A DNA stretch of 64,000 nt from Corallococcus caeni (lineage in GTDB: Bacteria; Myxococcota; Myxococcia; Myxococcales; Myxococcaceae), in contig NZ_BTTW01000006.1 in assembly GCF_036245865.1 (NCBI RefSeq), forward strand, positions 124,001 through 188,000, read 5' to 3'. This document shows positions 54,074 to 63,094 of the stretch, one piece after another (the first letter of the stretch is position 1; the number at the start of each line of letters is the position of its first letter). The translations under genes were made by a program, and so were the position numbers. The notes under the pieces were generated by a model. It had not been told where the DNA came from. It worked only from the letters and a program-made list of their open reading frames with translations, and ran no database searches.

Positions 54074-54584
54074 TCCAGCGCGGGCACGGTGACGGTGGTG
54101 GTGCGTCCGACGGAGTGTACTGCATCGCCCCTCCGTCGCGGCGGACAGGGTGCGCGCATGCCTTCCATCCCGGCAGCCTGGGATGACTCCGGATTTCAAC
54201 AGAGTGCCTGTATTGATGGGATGGTTTTGATTCCTGGAATAGGAAGGACATTGGCGCCGGTGTCCCCAGCCCCAGGTCGCAGGCAATGGAGACGCGGAAG
54301 AAGCCGCACCTGGCGGTTCCCATGAACGAGGTCGTCTTCGCGGCGCGGTCCAGCGTGCCCCTGGCGTTCGGGAGGCCCCTGCGCATCGAAGCGGTGTCCA
54401 CGCCGGTGCGGTGATCCGCGAGGGACAGGCCGCTCCTCCTCCCCGCGGAAGCTGCTGGCGTGGACGTCCCTGTCGTAGCGGTGCGGGCACATTGCCCTGC
54501 CCGAATGAGCGATTGCGGAATGTCTTTCCCAAACTCAGATACCTGTCTGCATTAACCATCCGTCATCACTCAGGAGATATGAGA
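54074..54584. other. 510-base intergenic region, no convincing gene
   Basis: Divergent interval between the methyltransferase and the ice-binding protein genes. The stretch around 54180-54260 is distinctly poorer in GC than the surroundings, and so is the leader of the next gene. A short frame at 54286-54414 (plus strand, 42 residues, starting METRKKPHLAVP) has no ribosome site and is not supported. Otherwise I see nothing in it. Confidence 0.6.
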
Positions 54585-57500
54585 ATGAGAAAAACAATGA
54601 CTCAAGCACGGACGGGAGGAGGCCTGTTTTCAAGACTGGCTTCCATCGTCCTGACCCTGGCGCTCCTTCCCGCCTGCGGCAGTGTGCGGGAGGGACACGA
54701 GGGTGAGCAGATCGGCGTCTCCGAGGCGGCCGTGGCCACTGCCCCGTCGCTGGGCACGGCCCAGAGCTTCGCCGTGCTGGGCGCTTCAACGGTGACCAAC
54801 ACCGGTCCGACCGTCGTCACGGGAGACCTGGGCGTCAGCCCAGGCACCGCGATCACCGGCTTTCCTCCGGGGATCGTGGTCGGAGGGACGATCCACGCGG
54901 CTGATGCGGTGGCGGCCCAGGCCCAGAGCGACACCACGACTGCGTACAACAACCTGGCAGGGCAGCCCTGTGACTTCACGCTTCCGTCCGCGGAGCTCGG
55001 GGGACTGACGCTCGCGCCGGGCGTCTACTGTTTCGGATCGGCCTCGGCCCAGCTCACCGGCGCGCTCACGCTCGACGCCATGGGCAACCCCAACGCCGTC
55101 TGGGTGTTCAAGATCGCGAGCACCCTGACCACGGCCAGCAACTCGTCCGTGCTGCTGATCAATGGCGCGCAGGCCTGCAACGTCTTCTGGCAGGTCGGAA
55201 GCTCCGCGACCATCGGTACGGGTTCGACCTTCGTCGGGAACATCCTCGCGCTCACGAGCATCACCCTGACGACCGACGCGACCGTCGCCGGCAGGGCCCT
55301 GGCGCGCAATGGCGCGGTCACGCTGGACTCCAACGAGGTCACCATCTCCTCGTGTGCTGGCCCGGTCACGCCCCTGCCTCCCACCCTGGGCAAGGCCTTC
55401 AGCCCGGCCACCATCAACGCGGGTGGGATTTCGACCCTCACCATCACCTTGAGCAACCCGGACCCCACGGTGGCCACCCTCACGTCGCCGCTCGTCGACA
55501 CGCTGCCCGCGGGAGTGACGGTGGCGGGCCCGGCCACCACCACGTGTGGCGGGGTCGTCACCACCACCGCTTCGTCGGTGACGCTGACGGGGGGCGCCAT
55601 CCCGGCCAACGGTTCCTGCACCGTGACGGTGCCGGTCACCGCGGCCGCTGGCGGCAACTACATCAATTCGCTCGCCGCCGGTGCGCTGCAGACCGGCAAC
55701 GGGAACAACGCCGCTCCGGCCGCCGCGACCCTGACGGTGACCCAGCCCGCGATCGCGCCCACGGTCGGCAAGGCCTTCAGCCCGGCCACCATCAACGCGG
55801 GCGGTAGCTCGACCCTCACCATCACCTTGAGCAATGCCAGCGCCACGCCCGCAGTCCTGACGGCGCCGCTCGTGGATACGTTGCCCGCGGGCGTGACGGT
55901 GGCGGGCCCGGCCACCACCACGTGCGGCGGGGTCGTCACCACCACCGCTTCGTCGGTGACGCTGACGGGGGGCGCCATTCCCGCCAACGGTTCCTGCACC
56001 GTGACGGTGCCGGTCACCGCGGCCGCTGGCGGCAACTACATCAACTCGATCGCCGCCGGTGCGCTGCAGACCGGCAACGGGAGCAATGCCGCTCCGGCCA
56101 TCGCGACCCTGACCGTCAATGCCCCGGCCGGGGGCGCGCCGACGCTCGGCAAGGCCTTCAGCCCGGCCACCATCAACGCGGGCGGCGTTTCGATCCTCAC
56201 CATCACCCTGAGCAACACCAGCGCCACGCCCGCGGTCCTGACGGCGCCGCTCGTGGATACGTTGCCCGCGGGCGTGACGGTGGCGGGCCCGGCCAGCACC
56301 ACGTGTGGCGGGGTCGTCACCACCACCGCTTCGACGGTGACGCTGACCGGCGGCACGATTCCGGCCAACGGCTCCTGCACCGTGACGGTGCCGGTGACGG
56401 CGCCCGCCGGGGGCAGCTTCGTCAACTCGCTGCCTGCTGGCGCCCTGCAGACCAACCAGGGCAACAACGCCGCTCCGGTCATCGCGACCCTGACCGTCAA
56501 TCCCCCGGCCGGGGGCACGCCGACGCTCGGCAAGGCCTTCAGCCCGGCCACCATCAACGCGGGCGGCGTTTCGATCCTCACCATCACCCTGAGCAACACC
56601 AGCGCCACGCCCGCGGTCCTGACGGCGCCGCTCGTGGATACGTTGCCCGCGGGCGTGACGGTGGCGGGCCCGGCCACCACCACGTGCAATGGGACCGTCA
56701 CCACCACCGCTTCGACGGTGACGCTGACCGGCGGCACGATTCCGGCCAACGGTTCGTGCACCGTGACGGTGCCGGTGACGGCGCCCGCCGGGGGCAGCTT
56801 CATCAACTCGCTGGCCGCTGGCGCCCTGCAGACCAACCAGGGCAACAACGTCGCTCCGGTCATCGCGACCCTGACCGTCAATGCTCCGGCCGGGGGCGCG
56901 CCGACGCTCGGCAAGGCCTTCAGCCCGGCCACCATCAGCCCGGGGGGCATCTCCACCCTCACCATCACCCTGAGCAACACCAGCGCCACGCCCGCGGTCC
57001 TGACGGCGCCGCTCGTGGATACGTTGCCCGCGGGCGTGACGGTGGCGGGCCCGGCCAGCACCACGTGCGGCGGGACCGTCACCACCACGGCTTCGACGGT
57101 GACGCTGACCGGCGGCACGATTCCAGCCAACGGCTCCTGCACCGTGACGGTGCCGGTGACGGCGCCTGCTGGCGGCAACTACATCAACTCGCTGGCCGCT
57201 GGCGCGCTGCAGACCGGCAATGGGAGCAATACCGCTCCGGCCATCGCGACCCTGACGGTGACCATCCCCTCGGCCGTCACGCTCGGCAAGGCCTTCAGCC
57301 CGGCCACCATCAAGGCGGGCGGCACTTCGACCCTGACCATCACCTTGAGCAACTTCAACAACGCGATGCCCGCCATCCTGACGGCGCCGCTCGTGGACAC
57401 GCTGCCCGCGGGGGTGACGGTCGCCGGTCCGGGTTCCACCACGTGCGGCGGCCTGGTCACGACCACCGCTTCGACGGTGACGTTGACGGGGGGCGCGATC

Positions 57501-58427
57501 CCGGCCAACGGGTCCTGCACCGTGACGGTGCCGGTCACCGCGCCGGTTGCCGGCAACTATGTGAACGCGCTGCTCGCAGGCGACCTGCGGACCAACCAGG
57601 GCAACAACGCCGCCCCTGCCGTCGCGACCCTGACCGTCGTCCCCATGCAGGGGGGCGGGGGCAAGGCGCCCACGGTCCAGAAGTCCTTCAACCCCTCCAC
57701 CATCGGAACGGGGGGCGTCTCGACCCTGGTCATCACGCTGACCAACCCGAACGCCACGCCCGCGGTCCTGACGGCGCCGCTCAAGGACGTCCTGCCTGAC
57801 GGCCTGTATGTCCATGGCAACGCGAACAACACCTGCGGAGGCGTGGTCACGGCCACCCCGGGCAGCTCGCTGGTGGTGCTCACCGGCGGCGCGATCCCGG
57901 CCAACGGCTCCTGCACGGTGACCGTGGACGTGACCGCGAAGAAGGAGGGCAGTTACTGCAACGTGATTCCGAAGGGGGCCCTGCAGACCGACAAGGGCAG
58001 CAACAAGTCACCTGCGGAAGCCACCTTGACCGTCAAGCAGGGCATGAAGGTCCCGCCCAGGCTCGCCAAGTCCTTCAGCCCGTCCTCCATCAAGCAAGGC
58101 AAGACCTCCCTGCTCACCATCACGTTGAGCAACCCGAACGGCAAGCCCGCCTCCCTGACCTCGTCGCTCGACGACGTCTTCCCCGACGGGATGATCGCGG
58201 CCGGCAATGCCACCACCACGTGCGGCGGGTCCCTCATGGCCTACTGGGGCAGCTCGAAGGTGGTCATGTGGGGCGGCTCGATCCCCGCCAATGGTTCATG
58301 CACGGTGAAGGTGGAGGTCACCACCGATTGCAAGGGCCAGTTCCGCAACAAGATTCACGCCGGCGCCCTGGAGACCAACCTGGGCAGCAATCCCTACCCG
58401 GCTGAAGCCACCCTGACCGTCAACTGA
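54585..58427 (+). CDS. ice-binding-like (DUF3494) lipoprotein with eight DUF11-like repeats
   Basis: 1280 residues. The signal peptide ends in LTLALLPAC. A DUF3494 ice-binding-like domain spans about 45-265: SFAVLGASTVTNTGPTVVTG, LAGQPCDFTLPSAELGG, VWVFKIASTLTTAS. Eight repeats of about 120 residues follow (PTLGKAFSPATINAGGVS, VDTLPAGVTVAGPA, TTCGGVVTTTAS, GTIPANGSCTVTVPVTA, AGALQT), the first six almost identical at the DNA level. The last two are more diverged. Such proteins adhere to ice or surfaces; here more probably a surface adhesin. ATG 54585 has AGGAG 8 bases upstream; ATG 54579 is in frame. Confidence 0.88.
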   Translation: MRKTMTQARTGGGLFSRLASIVLTLALLPACGSVREGHEGEQIGVSEAAVATAPSLGTAQSFAVLGASTVTNTGPTVVTGDLGVSPGTAITGFPPGIVVGGTIHAADAVAAQAQSDTTTAYNNLAGQPCDFTLPSAELGGLTLAPGVYCFGSASAQLTGALTLDAMGNPNAVWVFKIASTLTTASNSSVLLINGAQACNVFWQVGSSATIGTGSTFVGNILALTSITLTTDATVAGRALARNGAVTLDSNEVTISSCAGPVTPLPPTLGKAFSPATINAGGISTLTITLSNPDPTVATLTSPLVDTLPAGVTVAGPATTTCGGVVTTTASSVTLTGGAIPANGSCTVTVPVTAAAGGNYINSLAAGALQTGNGNNAAPAAATLTVTQPAIAPTVGKAFSPATINAGGSSTLTITLSNASATPAVLTAPLVDTLPAGVTVAGPATTTCGGVVTTTASSVTLTGGAIPANGSCTVTVPVTAAAGGNYINSIAAGALQTGNGSNAAPAIATLTVNAPAGGAPTLGKAFSPATINAGGVSILTITLSNTSATPAVLTAPLVDTLPAGVTVAGPASTTCGGVVTTTASTVTLTGGTIPANGSCTVTVPVTAPAGGSFVNSLPAGALQTNQGNNAAPVIATLTVNPPAGGTPTLGKAFSPATINAGGVSILTITLSNTSATPAVLTAPLVDTLPAGVTVAGPATTTCNGTVTTTASTVTLTGGTIPANGSCTVTVPVTAPAGGSFINSLAAGALQTNQGNNVAPVIATLTVNAPAGGAPTLGKAFSPATISPGGISTLTITLSNTSATPAVLTAPLVDTLPAGVTVAGPASTTCGGTVTTTASTVTLTGGTIPANGSCTVTVPVTAPAGGNYINSLAAGALQTGNGSNTAPAIATLTVTIPSAVTLGKAFSPATIKAGGTSTLTITLSNFNNAMPAILTAPLVDTLPAGVTVAGPGSTTCGGLVTTTASTVTLTGGAIPANGSCTVTVPVTAPVAGNYVNALLAGDLRTNQGNNAAPAVATLTVVPMQGGGGKAPTVQKSFNPSTIGTGGVSTLVITLTNPNATPAVLTAPLKDVLPDGLYVHGNANNTCGGVVTATPGSSLVVLTGGAIPANGSCTVTVDVTAKKEGSYCNVIPKGALQTDKGSNKSPAEATLTVKQGMKVPPRLAKSFSPSSIKQGKTSLLTITLSNPNGKPASLTSSLDDVFPDGMIAAGNATTTCGGSLMAYWGSSKVVMWGGSIPANGSCTVKVEVTTDCKGQFRNKIHAGALETNLGSNPYPAEATLTVN
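55380..58427 (+). repeat. eight tandem coding repeats of about 375 bases
   Basis: Repeat units begin near 55380, 55760, 56145, 56520, 56900, 57280, 57670 and 58060. Units 3 to 5 are almost identical in DNA sequence for long stretches, suggesting recent duplication or gene conversion. They all lie in the frame of the DUF3494 lipoprotein. Confidence 0.85.
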
Positions 58428-58437
58428 CGGCAGGCCC

Positions 58438-58470
58438 ACCCGGCGCGTCGCAGGAGTCGACGCGCCGGGT
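58438..58470. terminator. strong GC-rich terminator-like hairpin between convergent genes
   Basis: A 13-base perfect inverted repeat: ACCCGGCGCGTCG (58438-58450) and CGACGCGCCGGGT (58458-58470) with the loop CAGGAGT. It begins 11 bases after the stop codon of the ice-binding gene and lies before the end of the convergent ELWxxDGT gene. It has no T run. It probably stops transcription from both sides. Confidence 0.65.
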
Positions 58471-58534
58471 TCGCGGCCCCGCTCCTCGCTCCCCGGCCGT
58501 GCGCCGGCTGGGAGTGCCCCGGTGCCGGCCCTGT

Positions 58535-60013
58535 CTATTCGCGCGCTTCGGTCAGCCCTGGCGGGCAGCTGAAGGTGGCCGGCACGGACCACAGCTGGCC
58601 CTGCTGGGTGGCATCCAGGGCGGTGAAGAAGATGCGGTGGCCCACGCGGGTGAACGAGTCCGGCAGGAAGATGTCCGCCAGCCGGCCCTGCGTCGCCACG
58701 GAGCCCCGGGTGAAGAAGGGGACGACGGGCCGGTTCTCGTCCGGCGCGCCGCCGAACAGGACCTGGCCCGTTCCCGTGGCGAACACGGGGTAGCGGTAGC
58801 CGTACTCCACATAGGGGTTGTTGAAGAGCAGGCGGGTCCCCGCGGCGGTGCCGTTCGTCGCCCACAGCGAAACGTTCTCGGGCACGGGGGCGTCGCTTTG
58901 GATGACCTGGGTGAAGTAGAGGTCGTTGCCGGACACCACCGCCGTGCGCACGGCGGGGTACGCGTACTCGCCGGCGCCGTAGGGGTTGGGCAGGGTGGTG
59001 ATGTGCGTCTTGCCGCCGCCGCTCAACGAGAGCCGGTCGATGCGCAGCCGCTTCGTCACCGGGCTGTCCACGGACGTCAGATAGACCTCCGCGCCCAGCG
59101 CCCCGAGCAGGTCCACGGGCTTGCCGAAGGAGTCCAGCCGGACCGTGCCCGTGGCGGTGCCATCCGTCTTCCACACCTCGTGGTCGGGGCCGTCATCCAG
59201 GATGAACAGCGGAACCTCTCCCGGGCTGCTCACATCCCTGACGTAGGTGAGCCCCGCGTCCAACTGCTTGACGACGGTGGTGCCGGCCAGCGTGCTGTCG
59301 GTGCGCCACAGCGTGGTGCCTGTCTCCTCGGCGAAGAAGAAGAGCAGCGCGTTGCCGACCTTCAGCTTGTAGTAGCTCAGGTTCCGGACGGTGCTGAAGC
59401 TGCGCACCCGCAGCGTGCCGGCCGCCGTGCCGTCGGACCGCCACAGCTCCGGTCGCGCCTCGCTCGAAGACACCGCCACCCAGCGGAAGAACACCAGGCG
59501 GCCGTTGACCTCGTAGCCATTCTCCAGGATGGAGTCGGCCGCGCCGGGGGTGAGGTCCTTGATCAGGTGGGTCCCGCTCTCCGTCCCGTCGCTGATCCAG
59601 GGCTCCATGCCGGTGTCCGGGGTGCGCACCTGGAAGAAGAGCTTGTTGCCCACCGCGACCAGGTTCGTCGGTTGGTAGACGCCGGGCGGCCCCGGGAACA
59701 TCTTCACCGGGACGGTCCCGGCCTCCGTCCCGTTGCTGCGCCACAGGACCGAGCCGGTGTCGAAGGAGGAGGTGACGAAGTAGAGCGTCCCCTGGACCTG
59801 GGTGAGCTCCCCCATGAAGCCCGCGAAGTCCGGCGGCGTGAGGTCCGCCACCCGGGACGCCACCCCCGGAGGGCAGGCCTGGGCGCTCACCTCACGGGAG
59901 CCCTCCTCCACCGTGACCGCCGGCACCCCTGGCGGTTCATCGCCCTGCACGCCCCCACATCCCACCCCTGCCAGCCCGAACCACAGCAGGGTGCTCCAAT
60001 TCCTTGCATTCAT
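58535..60013 (-). CDS. ELWxxDGT-repeat lipoprotein
   Basis: 492 residues. The signal ends in a lipobox (FGLAGVGCGG). The mature protein is a beta-propeller-like set of repeats of the myxobacterial ELWxxDGTxxGT type: VLWRSNGTEAGTVPVK, PWISDGTESGTHLIKDL, ELWRSDGTAAGTLRVR, LWRTDSTLAGTTVVK, VWKTDGTATGTVRLD, LWATNGTAAGTRLL. Function unknown. ATG 60013 is the start opening the signal; GAAGGGGAAG lies before it. Confidence 0.88.
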   Translation of the reverse strand: MNARNWSTLLWFGLAGVGCGGVQGDEPPGVPAVTVEEGSREVSAQACPPGVASRVADLTPPDFAGFMGELTQVQGTLYFVTSSFDTGSVLWRSNGTEAGTVPVKMFPGPPGVYQPTNLVAVGNKLFFQVRTPDTGMEPWISDGTESGTHLIKDLTPGAADSILENGYEVNGRLVFFRWVAVSSSEARPELWRSDGTAAGTLRVRSFSTVRNLSYYKLKVGNALLFFFAEETGTTLWRTDSTLAGTTVVKQLDAGLTYVRDVSSPGEVPLFILDDGPDHEVWKTDGTATGTVRLDSFGKPVDLLGALGAEVYLTSVDSPVTKRLRIDRLSLSGGGKTHITTLPNPYGAGEYAYPAVRTAVVSGNDLYFTQVIQSDAPVPENVSLWATNGTAAGTRLLFNNPYVEYGYRYPVFATGTGQVLFGGAPDENRPVVPFFTRGSVATQGRLADIFLPDSFTRVGHRIFFTALDATQQGQLWSVPATFSCPPGLTEARE

Positions 60014-60157
60014 GTCTTCCCCTTCCGGCCACAGAGGTCGGAGGGTGGGATGCGAGGCTTTGCCTTCCAAGGGGTACCCCAAGGAGGTAGGACTGTTTGA
60101 AGTATTTGACTGTTTTTATCGAGTGCGGCTGGAAAGCCCGTGCCCGCGCTGCCTGAC

Positions 60158-60979
60158 TCAGAACCGGCGCCGAGGCAGCCCGAGGAGGTAGGTGATGGTC
60201 ATTCCCTGCGCGCGATGGACGCCGCTGTGCCAGCGGTAGCCATTGGCATCGAGCCCCTCCGTCAGCTCCTCCAGGTCCTCCGGCGCGTAGGTCCGCAGCG
60301 ACGACACGACGCCATCCCAGAGGATGAGCAGGGGGATGATGGGCACCAGGTAGGTGAGCAGCAGCCGCCACCAGCGCACCGGGCGGATGAGCGGGGTGAA
60401 GCCCCACACCAGGGGGATGATGAGCAGCAGCTGGATGAGGACGTAGGGCAGGGAGCGCTGCGTGAGCTCGAAGGCGGCGATGGGCACTCCGCGCGAGGCG
60501 GCGTCCGCGAGCACGGCGCGCGCCTGCTTCGGGCGGAAGTGATGCAACGCCTCGAAGAGGGTGCGCAGCCCCGTCAGCTCCTCCGGGATGCGGGTGACGT
60601 CGACCGGGGTGTCGCGGTACTGCGCGCCCTCGGGCAGCTCCGGCACCGGGGTGGGGTGGAGGTCCGTGAGCACGACCTCGGCCTCGGGATGCGCCTTGCG
60701 CAGCACCGGGAGCAGCGTGCGCCAGGGGCCGCCCGTGCCGGAGCACAGGTCGATGATCCGGTTCGTGCCGGTCATGCGCAGCAGCTCCCCCAGCTGCGGG
60801 GCCACGGCGTCATAGGGCCGCGTCCGGTCCAGCACGACGTGCAGGTAGTCGACCTCGCCCCGGCGCAACAGCGCGGGCAGCCACGGCTGGTCGAGGAACT
60901 CGAAGAGGTGGAGGCGGGGGAGCAGTCGCATCCCGAGGAGGATGGTCGCCTTGTGCCAGCTCGTCCAGGACCCAGACAT
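60158..60979 (-). CDS. methyltransferase with C-terminal membrane segments
   Basis: 273 residues. The N-terminal part has a class I SAM motif IIDLCSGTGGPWRTLLPVL and the next acidic VVLTDLHPTPVP. About residues 175-225 hold two very hydrophobic segments (SLPYVLIQLLLIIPLVWGF and LLLTYLVPIIPLLILWDGVV), so the enzyme is probably attached to the membrane and may act on a lipid or hydrophobic substrate. No exact family name can be given. Divergent from the deaminase-like gene. Confidence 0.78.
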   Translation of the reverse strand: MSGSWTSWHKATILLGMRLLPRLHLFEFLDQPWLPALLRRGEVDYLHVVLDRTRPYDAVAPQLGELLRMTGTNRIIDLCSGTGGPWRTLLPVLRKAHPEAEVVLTDLHPTPVPELPEGAQYRDTPVDVTRIPEELTGLRTLFEALHHFRPKQARAVLADAASRGVPIAAFELTQRSLPYVLIQLLLIIPLVWGFTPLIRPVRWWRLLLTYLVPIIPLLILWDGVVSSLRTYAPEDLEELTEGLDANGYRWHSGVHRAQGMTITYLLGLPRRRF

Positions 60980-61074
60980 CCATCACGCCGTCATGCGCGC
61001 GGCGGCACTCAGGGGGTGGCGGCTCCCTGACCTTGAAAAGTACGCTGCTCCAGACTTCCCTGAGAGGGGCGCAC

Positions 61075-61944
61075 GTGCCGCTGAGCAATGAAGAGGCGCT
61101 GGACCAGCTTGAACATATCGCCGCCAACCCCTTCGCACCCATGGAATGGCCTTGGAGTGCCCGACAGGCGGATGCGGTGGCGATGGCCTATGCGGACTGC
61201 TTCCGGAGAATCGGCTACCGGAAGGTCAACTGCGTCGCCGCCGTGCTGCTGAAGGACCATCTCTACATCGCTTTCAATCTCGAGGAGCTTGGGAGCCTGA
61301 AGAACGCGAAGCGCGAAGAGGCCCTGTCGTCCTTGGGGGTGGAGTCCTTTCTCCCGCTGGTCGTGAAGAACGCCAGGGAGACCGCCCTGAAATGGAAGGT
61401 GAAGGAGTCCCGCGACGCCATCAAGCAGAACCTCCGGAACCTCAAGGAGTCGCGGTTCACGAACATGGTGCTCTCCGCGCAGGAGTACATCCGCGCGATC
61501 GAGTCCTATACCGAGCGCGGTCTCGCCAAGATGGGAGGACGCAAGACCGTGGCCCAGTTGGAGGAGATCAAATACGTGACCGCCCTCACGGGGCAGTGTC
61601 ACGCGGAGATGGAGCTGCTCGAAAAGCTGCATCTGGATTTCGCCAGCAAGCAGCTGAACTACAAGCCGACGCTCTACTTCGGCAACACCAAGCTGGCCTG
61701 TGTGAAGTGCGCCTGGTACTTCTTCCAGTACTTCGAATGGGAGGGCGCGCTCTTCCGGCCGGTGTATCGCGGCGCCCATGCGCTCGCTCCCGACGGCTGG
61801 AGGGTGCCCGCCATCCAGGACCTCAATCAAGCACTGCTGCCTGGGATCATGGAGGTTGGAAGGTTCAACAACCAGGGCCAGCAGGCGCTCGTCCATCAAG
61901 ACATGATGGACTACGCGTCGGACAGCGACGCCGAGGAGGACTGA
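61075..61944 (+). CDS. stand-alone deaminase-fold protein
   Basis: 289 residues from GTG 61075 (GAGAGG ribosome site just upstream; a TTG at 61033 in frame is less likely). The C-terminal half has the zinc motif of cytidine deaminase-like enzymes: TGQCHAEMELLEKL (HAE; His zinc ligand and catalytic Glu) and NTKLACVKCAWYF (CxxC, two zinc Cys). The N-terminal half is helical with KESRDAIKQNLRNLKESRF and no known family. It resembles the toxin/nucleic-acid deaminase group rather than free-base cytidine deaminases. Codon use has more AA and GA codons than neighbours, a hint of transfer. No immunity gene is evident. Confidence 0.75.
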   Translation: MPLSNEEALDQLEHIAANPFAPMEWPWSARQADAVAMAYADCFRRIGYRKVNCVAAVLLKDHLYIAFNLEELGSLKNAKREEALSSLGVESFLPLVVKNARETALKWKVKESRDAIKQNLRNLKESRFTNMVLSAQEYIRAIESYTERGLAKMGGRKTVAQLEEIKYVTALTGQCHAEMELLEKLHLDFASKQLNYKPTLYFGNTKLACVKCAWYFFQYFEWEGALFRPVYRGAHALAPDGWRVPAIQDLNQALLPGIMEVGRFNNQGQQALVHQDMMDYASDSDAEED

Positions 61945-61967
61945 CGGCGCCCGGCGCTCCCGCGGTC

Positions 61968-63092
61968 CTACTTGCTCACCGCGATGGACTTGCGGAAGAG
62001 CGCCAGGCTGTAGACGAAGAACCCCACGCCCACCGCGCTCACCATCAGGAACTGGCGCCAGACGGCCCAGAGTCCTCCGCCCCGGTAGATGATGACCTGC
62101 GAGAAGCTGACGAAGTGCCGGGCGGGCAGGAGGTACGTCACGTACTGCAGCCACTTCGGCTGACTCTCCACGGGCGTGCTCCCGCCCGACAGCAGCATCA
62201 GCACGAGCACCACCAGGATGATGAGCAGCGCGAACTGCGCCATCGAGCGGGAGATGGTCCCCAGGAAGATGCCGAGCGCCGTGGCGAAGAACAGGTAGAG
62301 CACGACGCCCACGAACCACAGCACCACCGAGCCGGCGAACGGCACCTTCAGCACCATGTGCACGACCAGCAGGAGCGAAGCCGCGGTCGCCACCAGGATG
62401 ACCAGCCCGTTGGCCCAGACCTTCGCCATCGCGATCTCGAACGAGGTCAGCGGCATCACGAGCAGGTGCTCCAGCGTCCCGTGCTCACGCTCACGGATGA
62501 CCGCCGCGCCCGTCAGGACGACCGTCAGCAGGGTTATCTGGTTGATGATGGCCACCACGCTCTTGAACCAGGACGAGACCCCGTTGGGGTTGAAGAGCTT
62601 GCGGACGATCAGGTTGACGGGCTTCGGTCCCGTCTCCTCCGTGCGCTTGAGGAAGGAGGCGATCCGGTCGTTGATGATGTTCTTGATGTAGCCGGAGCCG
62701 ATGCCCGCCTGCTGCATGGCGGTCGCGTCGATGTTCACCTGGATATCCGGGTTGCGCCCCGCGCGGAGGTCGTGCTCGAAGCGGGGCGGAATCACGACGA
62801 CGAACATGAACCGGCCCCGGTCCATGTCCCCCTGGACCGCATCCGGGGAGATGAGCTCCGGCACCTTGAAGCGGGGAGGATAGAAGGCGTTGAGCAGCTC
62901 CTTGGACAACGCGGACCCGTCCTCGTCCGCGAAGGCAATCGAGGCGTTGTTCACCTCGCTCGAGGTCCCCGTGGCCTGGACATAGATGGCCAGCGTGAAC
63001 GCATACACGACGAACACGACCAGCACCGCGTCGCTGAGCAGGCTGCGCAGCTCCTTCAGCCCGAGCCAGAGGATGTTCAGCAGCGAGTTCAC
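61968..63092 (-). CDS. ABC-2 type transporter permease
   Basis: 374 residues, starting at GTG 63092 (AGGAG 8 bases upstream). One N-terminal helix (LLSDAVLVVFVVYAFTLAIY), a large extracytoplasmic loop (about 40-190) and five further helices near the C-terminus (TLLTVVLTGAAVIREREHGT, GLVILVATAASLLLVVHMVL, SMAQFALLIILVVLVLMLLS). This is the YhhJ/YbhR type of permease. It follows the next gene upstream by 2 bases, so it works with it and with an ATPase expected beyond the right edge. Confidence 0.93.
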   Translation of the reverse strand: MNSLLNILWLGLKELRSLLSDAVLVVFVVYAFTLAIYVQATGTSSEVNNASIAFADEDGSALSKELLNAFYPPRFKVPELISPDAVQGDMDRGRFMFVVVIPPRFEHDLRAGRNPDIQVNIDATAMQQAGIGSGYIKNIINDRIASFLKRTEETGPKPVNLIVRKLFNPNGVSSWFKSVVAIINQITLLTVVLTGAAVIREREHGTLEHLLVMPLTSFEIAMAKVWANGLVILVATAASLLLVVHMVLKVPFAGSVVLWFVGVVLYLFFATALGIFLGTISRSMAQFALLIILVVLVLMLLSGGSTPVESQPKWLQYVTYLLPARHFVSFSQVIIYRGGGLWAVWRQFLMVSAVGVGFFVYSLALFRKSIAVSK

Positions 63093-63094
63093 CG

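Noticed and set aside
54286-54414. A 42-residue plus-strand frame in the 54.1-54.6 kb gap
   Set aside because: No ribosome site, no known motif; could be a gene remnant but there is not enough to say so.
55025-57916. A chain of open frames on the minus strand covering the repeats of the ice-binding protein
   Set aside because: They are head-to-tail shadows of the plus-strand repeats, each ending exactly where the repeat starts. They have no ribosome sites and the plus-strand protein has a clear signal and domain.
60071-60080. GGGGTACCCC palindrome upstream of the ELWxxDGT gene
   Set aside because: Only 10 bases and not extended by flanking symmetry; expected by chance in GC-rich DNA.
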